Source: Pseudomonadota bacterium (GTDB lineage: Bacteria; Myxococcota_A; Polyangia; Polyangiales; Polyangiaceae). From it: 64,000 nucleotides of DNA. Of the stretch, positions 1 through 9,303 are shown piece by piece. The stretch lies in assembly GCA_023423895.1 (NCBI GenBank), contig JAFAER010000023.1, positions 1 through 64,000 of the forward strand. The letters are read 5' to 3'. The number at the start of each line of letters is the position of its first letter. The stretch's first letter is position 1. The notes below the pieces were generated by a model, which was given only the letters and a program-made list of their open reading frames with translations, had not been told where the DNA came from and made no database searches. The translations under genes and the position numbers were made by a program.

Positions 1-502
1 GGAGCGCAGCGCGACGCGGCCGATCGAACGAGGCGGCTGCGACCGTCGCGAGCGCCGTGGCCAGTCCCGTCTCCATCCCGCTCGCCGCCCAGGCGCCGAT
101 CGGGAACGCGAGCGCGACGATGACGAGCGCGATCGCCACGTGGATCGTCGCCGTTCGCTCGCCCTTGGCGCGCCGGGCGAGCGCGAGACCGAGGACCGCG
201 CCGGCCAGGGTCCACACGACGACGCCCGCGACCTTGGCTCGCTCGAGCGCCGCGACGAGGTCATTGCCCGTCGAGAGCAGGGCGAGCAGCGGCGCCCACG
301 GCAGGGGCGTGACTCCGTCGGTCGCAGGCGCGGTCCCGTGGCCGTCGAAGCGGTACCCGGCTCCGTCCGCGATGTGCTGCGCATAACGCAGCGAAATCAA
401 CGCGTCGTCGACGGTGAAGCCCCACATCGCGAGCGCCGGGACGAGCGCGGCGCCGGCGCCGGCGAGAGCGAGCGCGCGCCCGTACCAAGCGCCAGGGGCC
501 AT
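1..502 (-). CDS. GT-C type membrane glycosyltransferase-like protein, C-terminus outside window
   Basis: The reading frame is open from an ATG at 502 to the window edge, giving 167 residues without a stop. It opens with one hydrophobic segment and then a luminal-loop pattern with VDDALISLRYA, a later YRFDGHG and, further on, WAASGMETGL. This order (DDAxISxRYA, G.GxxF, SGMET) is typical of polytopic GT-C glycosyltransferases of the arabinofuranosyl/mannosyltransferase kind, in which the paired acidic residues of the first loop help catalysis. Two more hydrophobic stretches follow. It is divergent from the gene at 629, with a 126-base spacer. The donor and acceptor cannot be told from this part. 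The family call is good; the exact activity is unknown. Confidence 0.7.
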   Translation of the reverse strand, partial: MAPGAWYGRALALAGAGAALVPALAMWGFTVDDALISLRYAQHIADGAGYRFDGHGTAPATDGVTPLPWAPLLALLSTGNDLVAALERAKVAGVVVWTLAGAVLGLALARRAKGERTATIHVAIALVIVALAFPIGAWAASGMETGLATALATVAAASFDRPRRAAL

Positions 503-628
503 GTCCACTCTCCTGCAGTCCGCGCCGAAAACTACGAACGAATCAGCCCGTCTTTCTACCATTCGATCTGTCGCTGGTGGCGCCGAACAGAACGTTCGGT
601 CCCATGAACGGACGAGCCAGACTGGACA

Positions 629-3058
629 ATGCGTAGCTTCGAGATCTTCGTCGAACCGGAACCGCAGCGAACGATGACGTGGACGGAGGAGGAGCGCGCC
701 AGCGCCCCCCCGCCTGCGCCCCGCTCAACCACTCGTGCGCGGACGAGCGAGGTCCTCGACCTCTTCATCCAGGGCGCCAACGTCACCGCTCGGGTCGCCG
801 AACGCCACGCGTCGTGCGTGCTGCGCGACCTGGCGTTCGCGCTCGGTGAGCTCATCCCTTCGCCGCGCGGCAAGCGCATCGTTCGCTTCTACGACGATGC
901 GTGGGAGCTCTGCGTCGAGCGCGTCGGCACGAGCGCCACCTTGAGCGTCTACCGCGGCGGCTCGGAGCCGACGGTGCTCGTCTACGATCGCCCCGTCGTC
1001 TTCGCGGAGATGTGCGCGAGCGTCGTCGACGCCATCGACACGACGCTCGCCCGGAAAGCCGGCGGTCCGGTCGCCCGTGAGCTCGCCGAGATCCGCTCGG
1101 TGCTCGTCGAGCGGCCCGAGATCTCGGATGACGATGCCGACGACGAGCTTGCGCCGCCGGTCTCGATCGAGATCGAGCGCAACGCGCCCATCTCGTTTGC
1201 AGCCGAATTCCCGATGCGCCCGGGTGCATCCGAGTCCAGCGCCGGCGAGAGCGGCGTCGAGCGTGCCGATCTTCACGCGCTCCTCGTCCGCGGGCGCATG
1301 CGCGCCGAGGTCCGGGGCCGTGCGGTCGAGCTCGGCGATGCTTACCCGTTTCTCTTCGCGGAGCGGCTCCTCGATCTCTCGCGCCGCGCCGTCGACGCTT
1401 GGGAGCGCGGGCAGCCGTTCTTCGCGCGAATGGACGCCGGCGGCGTGATGCTCGGGCTCCGCTCGACCGCGGACGATGACCTTCCCCGCGCAGCGCTCAC
1501 GCTCGGCCCCGCCAGCCGGCCGGACCGCAGCCGCGGCGACGCTCGCCCGCTTCTCGAGGTGCTTCCTCGCGTCGTCGACGACGCCCCTTCTTCGCGCCGC
1601 GGGACGGCGACGTTCCCGGAGCTCTCGCTCTTCGACGTCGTCGAATCGGCGCTCGCCTTCGGCCGTGCGCTCGTCCGGGCCGTGGTTCGTCGGGATCGCG
1701 CGCAGGGCACGAACCTTCGGCTCGCCGCGTTCCGGCGAGACCTCCGCGCCGTTAGCGATGCACTTCGTGATGTGCGCCGCCAGGACTCGCGCATCAATCC
1801 CGCGCCCGAGTCCTACCGCGCCTTCGCCGAGAACCGCCGCACGCGTCCGTCCACCGACGCCGCGCCGCTCTCGTCCGCGGCTCGTCTTCGCTACACGCAA
1901 CGCTGGCAGGCGCTCGTCCCGGGCATCGACCTGCGCGCGACCTTCCTCTGCGGGGATCGCATCGTCATCGGCTCCGCCGCGGAGACGTTCTGCCTCGAGC
2001 GTACGACCGGTGAGCTCCTCTGGCGAAAGAACACGCCGCGCGCCGCGAGCGTGGTGACCCCGGCAGGCATCGCACGCATCGGCAACGACGGCGCGATCGC
2101 CCTCCACGACTTCGCGACCGGCGACGTCACCCTCCGCGCCTGGATTGCGCCCCGCGTATCGGGTCCGTGTGCAGGCGCCGTCGTCAGCTCCGCCGGCCTT
2201 CCTCGCCTCCTCATCGTCACCGAGGGTGAGCGTCATCTCGTCGCGATCGACCTCACCAGCGGTGAAGCGCGCTGGCGCTACCAGTGGTCGTCCAGCGGTC
2301 GTTCTGGAGCGCTCCGCCTGAAGCGCGCCGGCAAGCTTCTCTACGTCGCCTCGGGCGACAGCGCGCTCACGGCCGTCGATGTCCAGACCGGCGCGGTCGT
2401 GTGGCGGATCCGCGATCGCCTGCGCTTCGTAGCGGCGCCGACGGTCGACCACGAGTGCCTCTTCGCCATCGCCGGCGGCTCGAGCAGCGCCGCTGCGCTC
2501 CATGCGGTCGACCCATTCTCGGGCCAGCTCTCCTGGACCGCGCGTCTCCTGTCCACACCGAACAGCGTCGAAGGTCCCCCGCTCCTCGCGGGCTCCTCCG
2601 TGTGCGTCGCCGTTCGCGCGCGTCGCGGCCTGCGCCTCGCCGGGTTCCACCGCGAGACCGGCAAACAGCTCTTCGAGACGGAGACGCCGGTCGCCCCCGT
2701 CGGAACGTCGTGGCTCGCCGTCGACGATCTGCTCGTCGGCAACACGCCAACCGGCGAGCTCGTCGGTGTCGATGCGTCCACGGGCGCCGTTCGCTACCGC
2801 CACTCGTTCTGCCGTACCGTCGAGTCCGATGTGCCGCGCCGCCTCGAGCCGGTGCTCCGCTCGGGCGCGCTCTTCGTGCCTCACGTCGACGTGCACGTCT
2901 TCCGTCCGAGCGACGGCGCTCACCTCGCCCAGATCGGTCCGTGCGATGCCATCCCGGACCTGCTGCGTGTCGACGAGCGCTGCGACGTCTACGTCGCCGA
3001 GGAGAGCGGGCACATGGCCGCGTTCGGAGTCGGCCCGCGGCTCTCGCTCGTGAAGTGA
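629..3058 (+). CDS. Large cytosolic protein with C-terminal PQQ-type beta-propeller
   Basis: This 809-residue protein has no signal peptide and no membrane segment. From about residue 430 to the end there are at least six blade motifs of the PQQ/BamB type (TGELLWRKN, SGEARWRY, TGAVVWRI, SGQLSWTA, TGKQLFET, TGAVRYRH), spaced about 40 to 50 residues, so the C-terminal half should be an eight-bladed-type propeller. The first 420 residues match no family I recognise. They are charged and contain a Ser/Pro-rich head and several arginine-rich helices. Most PQQ-propeller proteins are exported, so a version lacking any export signal is unusual and suggests an intracellular scaffold. The ATG at 629 has no strong ribosome-binding site. 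It is a single gene, 42 bases before the esterase gene. Confidence 0.85.
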   Translation: MRSFEIFVEPEPQRTMTWTEEERASAPPPAPRSTTRARTSEVLDLFIQGANVTARVAERHASCVLRDLAFALGELIPSPRGKRIVRFYDDAWELCVERVGTSATLSVYRGGSEPTVLVYDRPVVFAEMCASVVDAIDTTLARKAGGPVARELAEIRSVLVERPEISDDDADDELAPPVSIEIERNAPISFAAEFPMRPGASESSAGESGVERADLHALLVRGRMRAEVRGRAVELGDAYPFLFAERLLDLSRRAVDAWERGQPFFARMDAGGVMLGLRSTADDDLPRAALTLGPASRPDRSRGDARPLLEVLPRVVDDAPSSRRGTATFPELSLFDVVESALAFGRALVRAVVRRDRAQGTNLRLAAFRRDLRAVSDALRDVRRQDSRINPAPESYRAFAENRRTRPSTDAAPLSSAARLRYTQRWQALVPGIDLRATFLCGDRIVIGSAAETFCLERTTGELLWRKNTPRAASVVTPAGIARIGNDGAIALHDFATGDVTLRAWIAPRVSGPCAGAVVSSAGLPRLLIVTEGERHLVAIDLTSGEARWRYQWSSSGRSGALRLKRAGKLLYVASGDSALTAVDVQTGAVVWRIRDRLRFVAAPTVDHECLFAIAGGSSSAAALHAVDPFSGQLSWTARLLSTPNSVEGPPLLAGSSVCVAVRARRGLRLAGFHRETGKQLFETETPVAPVGTSWLAVDDLLVGNTPTGELVGVDASTGAVRYRHSFCRTVESDVPRRLEPVLRSGALFVPHVDVHVFRPSDGAHLAQIGPCDAIPDLLRVDERCDVYVAEESGHMAAFGVGPRLSLVK

Positions 3059-3100
3059 GCGGCGTGCAGACCGCCTGAAGATTCGATAACGTCGCGGGCA

Positions 3101-4069
3101 ATGCGCCCGTGGAGCAAGGAAGGCTGCGCTCGAGCTCGCTCGGCGCGCGCGTCGTGGAGGGAGAGCGCTCGCGCTCCCCTCGCGGTGTTCGCCCTCGCGT
3201 TCGCGTTGATCGGCGCCTGCGACGATTCCCGAAGGTCCTCGCTGCCCGCGAGCTGGCCGACCTCCGCCGATCAAGCGAGCGGCACGGGAGGACCGGGCAG
3301 CTCCGGGCCGTCGGGCTCACCAGCTTGCGGCAAGACGGGCGCCAAGACCGGCGTCCTCGCACAACGGGTCCCGGTCTTCGGAAAGAGCCGGAGCTACACC
3401 CTCGTCGTCCCACCGAGCTACGAGCCAGGGACGTCCTATCCCCTCGTGTACGTCCTGCATGGCCACGGCGGGAATGGGGCGCAGGCACGCCGCGCGATCG
3501 ATCTCGAGAGCGCCGCAAACGGGCGCGCCATCTTCGTCTATCCCGACGGCCACGGCGGCGGCTGGGACCTCGACTCCCCCGCCTCGAAGAACGCCGACGT
3601 CGCGCTCTTCGACGCGACGCTCGCGGTCACCCAGAGCAACTACTGCGTCGACCTCCATCGCGTCTTCGTTGCGGGCTTCAGCAACGGCGCGTACATGGCC
3701 AATCAGCTCGGCTGCCGGCGGGGTGACCGCATCCGCGCCGTCGCGTCCCATGCCGGCGGGGGCCCGTACGAGATGGCGGGCGAATACGACGACACCGGGC
3801 ACCTTCGCTGCAACGGAAAGCCCGTCGCCAGCCTCGTCGTCCACGGAACGGCAGATGGCACCGTCGCCATGAGCGAGGGCCAGAAGAGCATCGATCACTG
3901 GACGTACGCGAACCACTGCAGCGGGAGCGCCCCGACGACGCCGACCGGCTGCATCACCTACCGAGGCTGCGCGAACGCGGTCACGGCGTGCAAGGTGCCC
4001 GGGCTCGCGCACACGCTCTGGGCGCAGGCGAAGAACGTGACGTGGTCGTTCTTCGACGCGCAACGCTGA
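3101..4069 (+). CDS. Secreted alpha/beta-hydrolase lipoprotein, LpqC / PHB-depolymerase-like esterase
   Basis: This 322-residue protein starts with a basic stretch, a hydrophobic core and a lipobox (LIGAC) near residue 40, so it should be an outer-envelope lipoprotein. The mature part follows the pattern of carbohydrate esterase family 1 and polyhydroxybutyrate depolymerase-like enzymes: an oxyanion-region VLHGHGG, a YPDG segment, the nucleophile elbow GFSNG (Ser194), then HGTADGTV carrying the likely acid and LAHTLW carrying the likely catalytic His. Cysteines at YCVD, LGC, HCS, TGC, RGC and TAC suggest disulfides. Substrates in this family include feruloyl/acetyl esters and short polyesters, and the real one is not visible here. 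It ends one base before the stop of the convergent gene at 4071. Confidence 0.88.
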   Translation: MRPWSKEGCARARSARASWRESARAPLAVFALAFALIGACDDSRRSSLPASWPTSADQASGTGGPGSSGPSGSPACGKTGAKTGVLAQRVPVFGKSRSYTLVVPPSYEPGTSYPLVYVLHGHGGNGAQARRAIDLESAANGRAIFVYPDGHGGGWDLDSPASKNADVALFDATLAVTQSNYCVDLHRVFVAGFSNGAYMANQLGCRRGDRIRAVASHAGGGPYEMAGEYDDTGHLRCNGKPVASLVVHGTADGTVAMSEGQKSIDHWTYANHCSGSAPTTPTGCITYRGCANAVTACKVPGLAHTLWAQAKNVTWSFFDAQR

Positions 4070-4070
4070 C

Positions 4071-5615
4071 TCACGGAGGCGACAGGACCTCGACGACGGC
4101 GGCGGCGCCTTGAGGCTCCACCGGCACCGTTGCCATCCTGGACGGCGCGACGCCACGCTGATGCGCCGCCGACGCGATCGCCTTTGCGGCCTTGTCGCCG
4201 CCCTTCGCCGAGATCCGGAACACGCCGCGCTCGAAGACCGCTGCGAGGAACGCGATCTCGGACGCGACCTTCTCCGCATCACCGTCGACGGCGCGGTAAG
4301 CGACGTTCGGGAGAGCGCCCGTCGGGATCGGGCCGAAGGTGACGGCAGCGCCACCGTCGCCGTCGCCGTCGCCATTGCGCGGCACGGCCGCGTCTTTCGG
4401 CGGCGGAGCGATCGCGGAGACGATCCGCGCGTCGATCGGAAGAGGCTCTGGAGCCGCGCCCGCCGTGAAGCCACCGCCGCGCGCGACTTGCCAGGTGCGC
4501 TGCGTGAGGACATCGAGCGTCGCGGCAGTCTTGCCGTTCTTGCCGTCCGCGAGTGGACCGATGAGCGACGTCTGCGCGTCGAGGCCCACGTTTTCGATCT
4601 GACCGAGACGCTCGACCAGGACGAGCGCCTCGGGCGCTCCGCCCACCCCGGCTGCGAGCGGAACCGCCTCTTTGCTCGCGAGGCGGCGAGCCACGCCCGG
4701 CACATCCGCCTTCGCTCGCGAGAGGCCATCGAGCCACGCCTTCGCCCACTCACGCAAGGTCGCCTCGCGCGCGTCGATCGTTGCCTTCGAAGCGACGGCG
4801 ACGATCGGCACGAGACGGGACGCGTCGGCCGTCGAGAAAGCGCGCGGGCGGTCGTCCACCGCGCCCTTCACCACCGCCGCGAACGAAGCGGCTTTCGCTT
4901 CAGGCGTGCCCGGCGCGACGAGGCGAATGCGCGCCGGCGCCACTCCGAGGAGGTCGAGCGCGAAGAGACCGAGGACGGTCGCCGACTCGCTCCCTGCCGC
5001 GCGCGCGGTCGCATCCGCTGCCGTCGATGGACCGAACGCGACGAGCTTCACCTCGTCCGCAGCCGGCGGAGACTTGAGGAGCGAGCCCGCTGCAGCCCGC
5101 ACCTCTTCCCGACCGCGCGAGAAGCCGACGACGACGAACGCGCGCGGCTCGAGCGCGCGCAAGCGCTCGAACGACGCCACGAACGCCGGAAGCGGCAAGA
5201 CCGCAACGTCCGCGCCCTGGGGATCGGCACCACCTCGCGCGAGCCTGGCCTCGATGGCGTCGAGCGACGACTCCGGCGCAAGCTCCATCGGCGGGGCGGT
5301 CAGACCGGCATCGACGCCCGGCGGCGCGGCGAGCGCTGCACCGGCCGCGGCGAGCTCCCAGCCGAGCGCGGCGACCCGCAGCGGCTTCTCGAGGGGCGCG
5401 ACGCCCGCGTCCGCCATCGCGACGGCGGACGCGTCAGGTGCGAGGCCAGGCGCGGCGCCATCGACGCCTGCGTCGGCAACGTCACCCGAGGCCGTCTCGT
5501 TCGGCGCGATGACCTCGGCGGGGGCCTCGTGCTTCGAACGTGCGCGGCTGACGAGCGACGAGACCAGCGCCAGGGTCATCAACGCCGTGATGAAGAAGGT
5601 GATGTAGCTCTTCAT
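4071..5615 (-). CDS. Membrane-anchored protein resembling an ABC-type substrate-binding domain
   Basis: I chose the ATG at 5615 because it begins a clean N-terminal anchor (MKSYITFFITALMTLALV). The open frame extends further upstream, but into the preceding gene. The 514-residue product has one TM segment, an Ala/Asp-rich linker to about residue 75, then a soluble domain. That domain begins with a strand (LRVAALGWELA), has a PQGADVAVLPLPAF segment and an FVVVGFSRG segment, and later long helices. The alternation resembles NMT1/SsuA-like solute-binding proteins, which is inference and not firm. A short acidic run GDGDGDG lies near residue 420. It follows the gene at 5626 by ten bases, so the two are probably co-transcribed and may act together in the inner membrane. 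Confidence 0.7.
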   Translation of the reverse strand: MKSYITFFITALMTLALVSSLVSRARSKHEAPAEVIAPNETASGDVADAGVDGAAPGLAPDASAVAMADAGVAPLEKPLRVAALGWELAAAGAALAAPPGVDAGLTAPPMELAPESSLDAIEARLARGGADPQGADVAVLPLPAFVASFERLRALEPRAFVVVGFSRGREEVRAAAGSLLKSPPAADEVKLVAFGPSTAADATARAAGSESATVLGLFALDLLGVAPARIRLVAPGTPEAKAASFAAVVKGAVDDRPRAFSTADASRLVPIVAVASKATIDAREATLREWAKAWLDGLSRAKADVPGVARRLASKEAVPLAAGVGGAPEALVLVERLGQIENVGLDAQTSLIGPLADGKNGKTAATLDVLTQRTWQVARGGGFTAGAAPEPLPIDARIVSAIAPPPKDAAVPRNGDGDGDGGAAVTFGPIPTGALPNVAYRAVDGDAEKVASEIAFLAAVFERGVFRISAKGGDKAAKAIASAAHQRGVAPSRMATVPVEPQGAAAVVEVLSPP

Positions 5616-5625
5616 CGGTCCAGCC

Positions 5626-6246
5626 TCACTTGCTCCCGTTGCTCGCGCCTGGCGCCGCCGAGCCGGACGGTGCCGCCGAGCCCGAGCCTGAGCCTGGTGG
5701 CGCTGCCGCACCGCTCTCGTCCGGGAAAACGGGGCTCACGCCGCCGAGGAAATAGACGACGCGCGCCATCGTGCGCGACCCCGAGCGGGCGTAGCGATCC
5801 CCTTCCCGCACGAAGAGCGGCTTCGACGCGAAGTCGGCGCTGACGAGGACGAGCGCTACACCGAGGAGCACGATCGCGAAGACGTCGCCGACCATTCCGA
5901 GCCCACCGCCGAGGCGCGTTCGCTTGAGGAGCCGATCGGACAGGAATGCCGGCAGGCCCACGACGATGACGAGCGCAACGAGCAGCCGCACCCAGAAGTT
6001 GTCGGTGGCGAAGCCGACCACCGACATCATCGCGACGAGCGTGACGAAGCCGCCGAACAGCACGCCCACGGTGCGCGTGATGCGCATCAAGCGGAGCATC
6101 TGCGGCGACGGGCCCTTCGAGGACGGCTTCACGGCCGATCCCTTCCCGATGGCCGACGGCTTCTTCTTGGGCAAAAGGTCGTCTTCTCTGGCCACGCGCC
6201 ACCCGGCTTTCGCGTGCAGAGGACGACAAAGGTCCTCAGGCGTCAA
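5626..6246 (-). CDS. Three-TM hypothetical membrane protein
   Basis: The frame encodes 206 residues. After a basic, soluble N-terminus come three hydrophobic segments at about 58-80, 84-103 and 118-136, then a roughly 70-residue tail. The tail ends in a Gly/Ser/Ala/Pro low-complexity stretch (PPGSGSGSAAPSG). A GTG at 6195 (VAREDDLLPKKK) would give a shorter protein that keeps all membrane segments, and the first ATG has no clear Shine-Dalgarno sequence, so the start is uncertain by 17 residues. No family was recognised. It is the first gene of a two-gene unit with the solute-binding-like protein at 4071, so a shared inner-membrane role is likely. Confidence 0.72.
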   Translation of the reverse strand: MTPEDLCRPLHAKAGWRVAREDDLLPKKKPSAIGKGSAVKPSSKGPSPQMLRLMRITRTVGVLFGGFVTLVAMMSVVGFATDNFWVRLLVALVIVVGLPAFLSDRLLKRTRLGGGLGMVGDVFAIVLLGVALVLVSADFASKPLFVREGDRYARSGSRTMARVVYFLGGVSPVFPDESGAAAPPGSGSGSAAPSGSAAPGASNGSK

Positions 6247-6323
6247 CCCTCACGCACGGGCGTGCAGGCCCACACGGACCTCGAAGAGCCGACGCACGGT
6301 GGCTGAACGGCATGGAAGCGAAA

Positions 6324-6350
6324 CGGGCACGGGATCGCGTCCCATGCCCG
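6324..6350 (-). terminator. Possible stem-loop terminator after the lipoprotein gene
   Basis: An 11-base-pair stem with one mismatch (CGGGCACGGGA against TCCCATGCCCG) closes a five-base loop about 37 bases past the stop of the minus-strand gene ending at 6387. On the minus strand the stem is followed by TTTCGCTT, a weak U tract. It also separates that gene from the operon at 6246. Confidence 0.5.
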
Positions 6351-6386
6351 GTCGTCGCATCCGCGCTCGTTCGCGCTCGTGTCCAC

Positions 6387-7319
6387 TCAGCGGCGAGGCG
6401 GCTGCGCGAAGCGCGGGTCCGCCGGAAAGGGACTCGCGGTATCGCGAAGCCGGAGCTCGCTCGCCGGGACGAACGCGTCACCACGCTCGGCGAAGAACGC
6501 GGCGCCGATGACGCCGACGTTGCGCGCCGAGCCCATCTGCGCGGCATAGGACTCGCCGACCGCGGCGAACCGGAAGGCGGCGACGGCGTTCGTGCTCTGA
6601 CGGAAGCCGTCGATCTCGAGGGTCGCGAACGGGAGGAGGACGTAGCCGCGGTTCTCGAACGAGCCGGGCTTGCCGTTGATGACGTCGAGGCCGTCGACCG
6701 TCACCACCGACTCGAAGCGATGGCTCGTGTGGTTGGTGAGGACGATCGAGTATCGCTGCCCGGCTTGACCGACGACCATCGTGCGGTCACCTACGCGGAC
6801 GGCCTCGAGCGGGTTGCCGCTCGCGTCTTTGATCGAAATCGTGACGGCGCCCCCCGCGGTGCTCAGCGTCCGACTCGACTCGCGCTGCGCGTGCAGGTTC
6901 GCCATCGCGTCCACTCCGCGACGATCGTTGTAATGGAGCGTGGCGGTCGCGAAAGGCCGGCTCGCGTCGCGAACGAAGGTCACATCATGCACGCGGGACG
7001 TGCGCGTCTCCCCCCACTCGGTGCCGAGGCCGGGCCGTGACTCGGGCGCCGGCTCGCGTGCGGAGCTCGCGCGCTCGTCGGCGCCACGCGACCGAGACGT
7101 CGACGGCGGCGGTGCCGGCTGCACCGACTCCACGCTCGCCGTCTGCGGAGCCGCCTCGGCCTCGGCCGGGGCGAACCGAGAGGAGTCGCCGAACGGCTCG
7201 CTCGAGCCGCCGCGCGCGGGCGATTCGGCGGCCTTCGGGGCCGCGGTGCCTCGACCGCAACCGGCGAGGACCAGGAGCAAGCAGAGGAACAACCACACCT
7301 TCTTCTTCGACGACACCAT
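6387..7319 (-). CDS. Hypothetical lipoprotein
   Basis: The start at 7319 is decided by a GGAGG (complement of 7325-7329) five bases upstream; the open frame itself continues seven codons further. The 310-residue product has a signal peptide with a lipobox (LVLAGC, Cys near residue 20) and a Ser/Pro/Glu-rich linker to about residue 110. A folded domain rich in beta-strands then begins near RTSRVHDVTFVRDASRPFATATLHYNDR. The domain includes NHTSHRFESVVTVDGLDVINGKPG and ends with a GVIGAAFFAERG segment. I recognise no named family. The repeated short strands suggest a beta-sandwich facing the periplasm or the cell surface. It stands alone between a hairpin and the fusion enzyme gene. Confidence 0.8.
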   Translation of the reverse strand: MVSSKKKVWLFLCLLLVLAGCGRGTAAPKAAESPARGGSSEPFGDSSRFAPAEAEAAPQTASVESVQPAPPPSTSRSRGADERASSAREPAPESRPGLGTEWGETRTSRVHDVTFVRDASRPFATATLHYNDRRGVDAMANLHAQRESSRTLSTAGGAVTISIKDASGNPLEAVRVGDRTMVVGQAGQRYSIVLTNHTSHRFESVVTVDGLDVINGKPGSFENRGYVLLPFATLEIDGFRQSTNAVAAFRFAAVGESYAAQMGSARNVGVIGAAFFAERGDAFVPASELRLRDTASPFPADPRFAQPPRR

Positions 7320-7450
7320 CGCGGCCTCCGTTGCATCCACAACGGGGCTCGACGGGGCGTCTTACAGGCCCCGCGAAAAAGCTCCGGCAGATCGCGCGAG
7401 GGTCTTCCGGCAGATCGCCCCAGCCCGGCGCCGCCTCGCGCTCGCGCCGT

Positions 7451-9256
7451 TCAGCGCAGCGTCAGGAGCATGCTCTTCATGTGCGGATCGCGGCCGCCCA
7501 CACCCGGGAAGTCTGGCGCTTCGGGCAGGTCCTTGAGCTGCACCACTTCGCGCTTTGCAGCGCGGGCGCCCTCGTGCACGAGCCGCCGGAGCTTCTGGCG
7601 GGCCATCCCGCGATGATTGCAGCACGCGAGGATCCGTCCTCCGGGCGCCACGACCGCAGCCGCCAACGCGACGAGCTCGTCGTAGTCACTCTCGGCGACG
7701 AAACGCCGCTTCTTCGTCGAGGAGTAGCTCGGAGGGTCCAGGATCACGAGGTCGAAGCGCTCGTCCTTCTTCGCTGCCTTCGCGAGCCACGTGAACGCAT
7801 CCTCGCCGACGAACGCGTGCTCCGGACCGAGCTGCACGCCGGCGAGCTGAAAGCCTTTTCGGCCCCGCTCGAGCGCGGCGAGAGAAGCGTCGACGCTCAC
7901 CGTCCGCTTGGCGCCGCCGACCGCCGCGACGACGCTGAACGCACACGTGTACGAGAAGAGGTTGGCCACGCGTGCGCCGCGCGCGGTCTCGCGCACGACG
8001 CGACGGTTCAATCGCTGATCGAGGAAGATGCCGGTGGAGAGCCCGTCGCCGAGACGGACCGCGAACGGGACACCTTCCTCGTGAACGACGATCTCCTCGC
8101 CTGCGTCCGTGCCGCGGACCGGCAGGCGTGGCGCGAGGTCGTCACGCCGGGTGTCGACGAGGACGTTCGCCTGCTTCGGACGGAGCTTCAGGTAGACGCC
8201 GTCGAAGCCGAGCGCGGCGAGCGCATCCAGCATCCGCTCACGACGTCCGGGGACCTGCCATTCCTCGGAGACGTAGATCTGCGCGACGAGATGCGCGCCG
8301 TAGACGTCGACGGCGAGCCCTGGAAGCGCATCGGCCTCCTCGTTGACGAGTCGGAAGGCCGTCGTTTTTCGTTCGACCGGGTCGCGATCGTCGCTGCGCC
8401 CTAGCCCCCAGCGCCGCTCGACCGCGACCGCCAGGATGCGCTCGAGCGCCTTCGGGTCGTCGTACGCCGCGTAGCCGAGGTCGCCGCGCTCGAGCCAGCT
8501 TTCCATCTCGGCGCGAGCGAGGTCGTCACGCACGACGAGACGACGCTTCGTGCGCGGATGTTCGAGCTCGATGGAGACCGAATGCAGCATGAGCCGCGGC
8601 GCTGGAGAGCCGCCGTAGAGGACGTCGCCCCCGATCGGCGCGCCGGCATGTGCGAGCTGGACGCGCGCCTGATGCGTGCGCCCGGTTTCGAGCACGAGCT
8701 CGAGGAGCGCGCGGTCGCCGTGTTGTGCGCGCACCGTCACGTGTGTGAGCGCGCGCTGACCGTGCCGAGGCGCGTCGCCGGCGCGCACCGGAGACGGCGT
8801 TCGTGGGCGTCCGCCCCGCGCCTTCGGCCCAGACGGTCGCGGCCGACGCGAGACGACCACCATGCGCCCGTCCGTCCCCTTCGCGAGCTCGTCATCGAGC
8901 GTCGCGTCGCGCCGCCCCTTCGGCCAGCCGACGACTCCGGCGAGATAGCGCTTCTTGACCTGACGCCGTTCGAGCTGCGCAGCCAGGCTCGCGTTCGCCT
9001 CCGGCCGCTTGGTGAAGACGACGATGCCGCTCGTATCGCGGTCGAGCCGCTGGTGCACGCCGAGGTAGATCGCCGCCAGCTCCTTCTTCTCTCGCTCCGC
9101 CAAAAAAGAGCGCACCCGGAGGACCAGGTCGTCCGGGCGCTCGGGATGCGCCGCCTGACTCGGCACGCCGGTCGGTTTGTGGACCAGGATGAGGTCCTCG
9201 TCCTCGTGAAGGACGTGCTCGGCGCGAAAGTCGGGCCACACGCGCGATCGTTCCAT
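7451..9256 (-). CDS. Fusion of RluA-type pseudouridine synthase and RlmI-like rRNA methyltransferase
   Basis: The 601-residue protein joins two RNA-modifying enzymes. Residues 1 to about 260 are an RluA-family pseudouridine synthase: HQRLDRDTSG with catalytic Asp72, and the later TGRTHQARVQ. Residues from about 300 are a class I SAM-dependent methyltransferase of the RlmI/YccW kind. There the DGLSTGIFLDQRLNRR segment, the SAM-binding NLFSYTCAFS and the DPPSYSSTKK motif (507 on) are clear. In other bacteria these are separate proteins acting on 23S rRNA (uridine isomerisation and 5-methylcytidine formation). RlmI's usual N-terminal PUA domain is not seen, so the synthase half may take over RNA binding. 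The target sites are not predictable. The linker about residues 135-165 is basic and probably flexible. Confidence 0.92.
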   Translation of the reverse strand: MERSRVWPDFRAEHVLHEDEDLILVHKPTGVPSQAAHPERPDDLVLRVRSFLAEREKKELAAIYLGVHQRLDRDTSGIVVFTKRPEANASLAAQLERRQVKKRYLAGVVGWPKGRRDATLDDELAKGTDGRMVVVSRRPRPSGPKARGGRPRTPSPVRAGDAPRHGQRALTHVTVRAQHGDRALLELVLETGRTHQARVQLAHAGAPIGGDVLYGGSPAPRLMLHSVSIELEHPRTKRRLVVRDDLARAEMESWLERGDLGYAAYDDPKALERILAVAVERRWGLGRSDDRDPVERKTTAFRLVNEEADALPGLAVDVYGAHLVAQIYVSEEWQVPGRRERMLDALAALGFDGVYLKLRPKQANVLVDTRRDDLAPRLPVRGTDAGEEIVVHEEGVPFAVRLGDGLSTGIFLDQRLNRRVVRETARGARVANLFSYTCAFSVVAAVGGAKRTVSVDASLAALERGRKGFQLAGVQLGPEHAFVGEDAFTWLAKAAKKDERFDLVILDPPSYSSTKKRRFVAESDYDELVALAAAVVAPGGRILACCNHRGMARQKLRRLVHEGARAAKREVVQLKDLPEAPDFPGVGGRDPHMKSMLLTLR

Positions 9257-9303
9257 CGCGCCGGCACCCTAGACGAGATCCGCCGCCGCGTGCGGACCGA
9301 TCC

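Noticed and set aside
725..3274. A long minus-strand open frame (about 850 codons) opposite the propeller gene
   Set aside because: It is antisense to a protein with clear propeller repeats. Its translation is Arg/Ala/Glu-rich with no domain, a usual artefact of GC-rich coding DNA.
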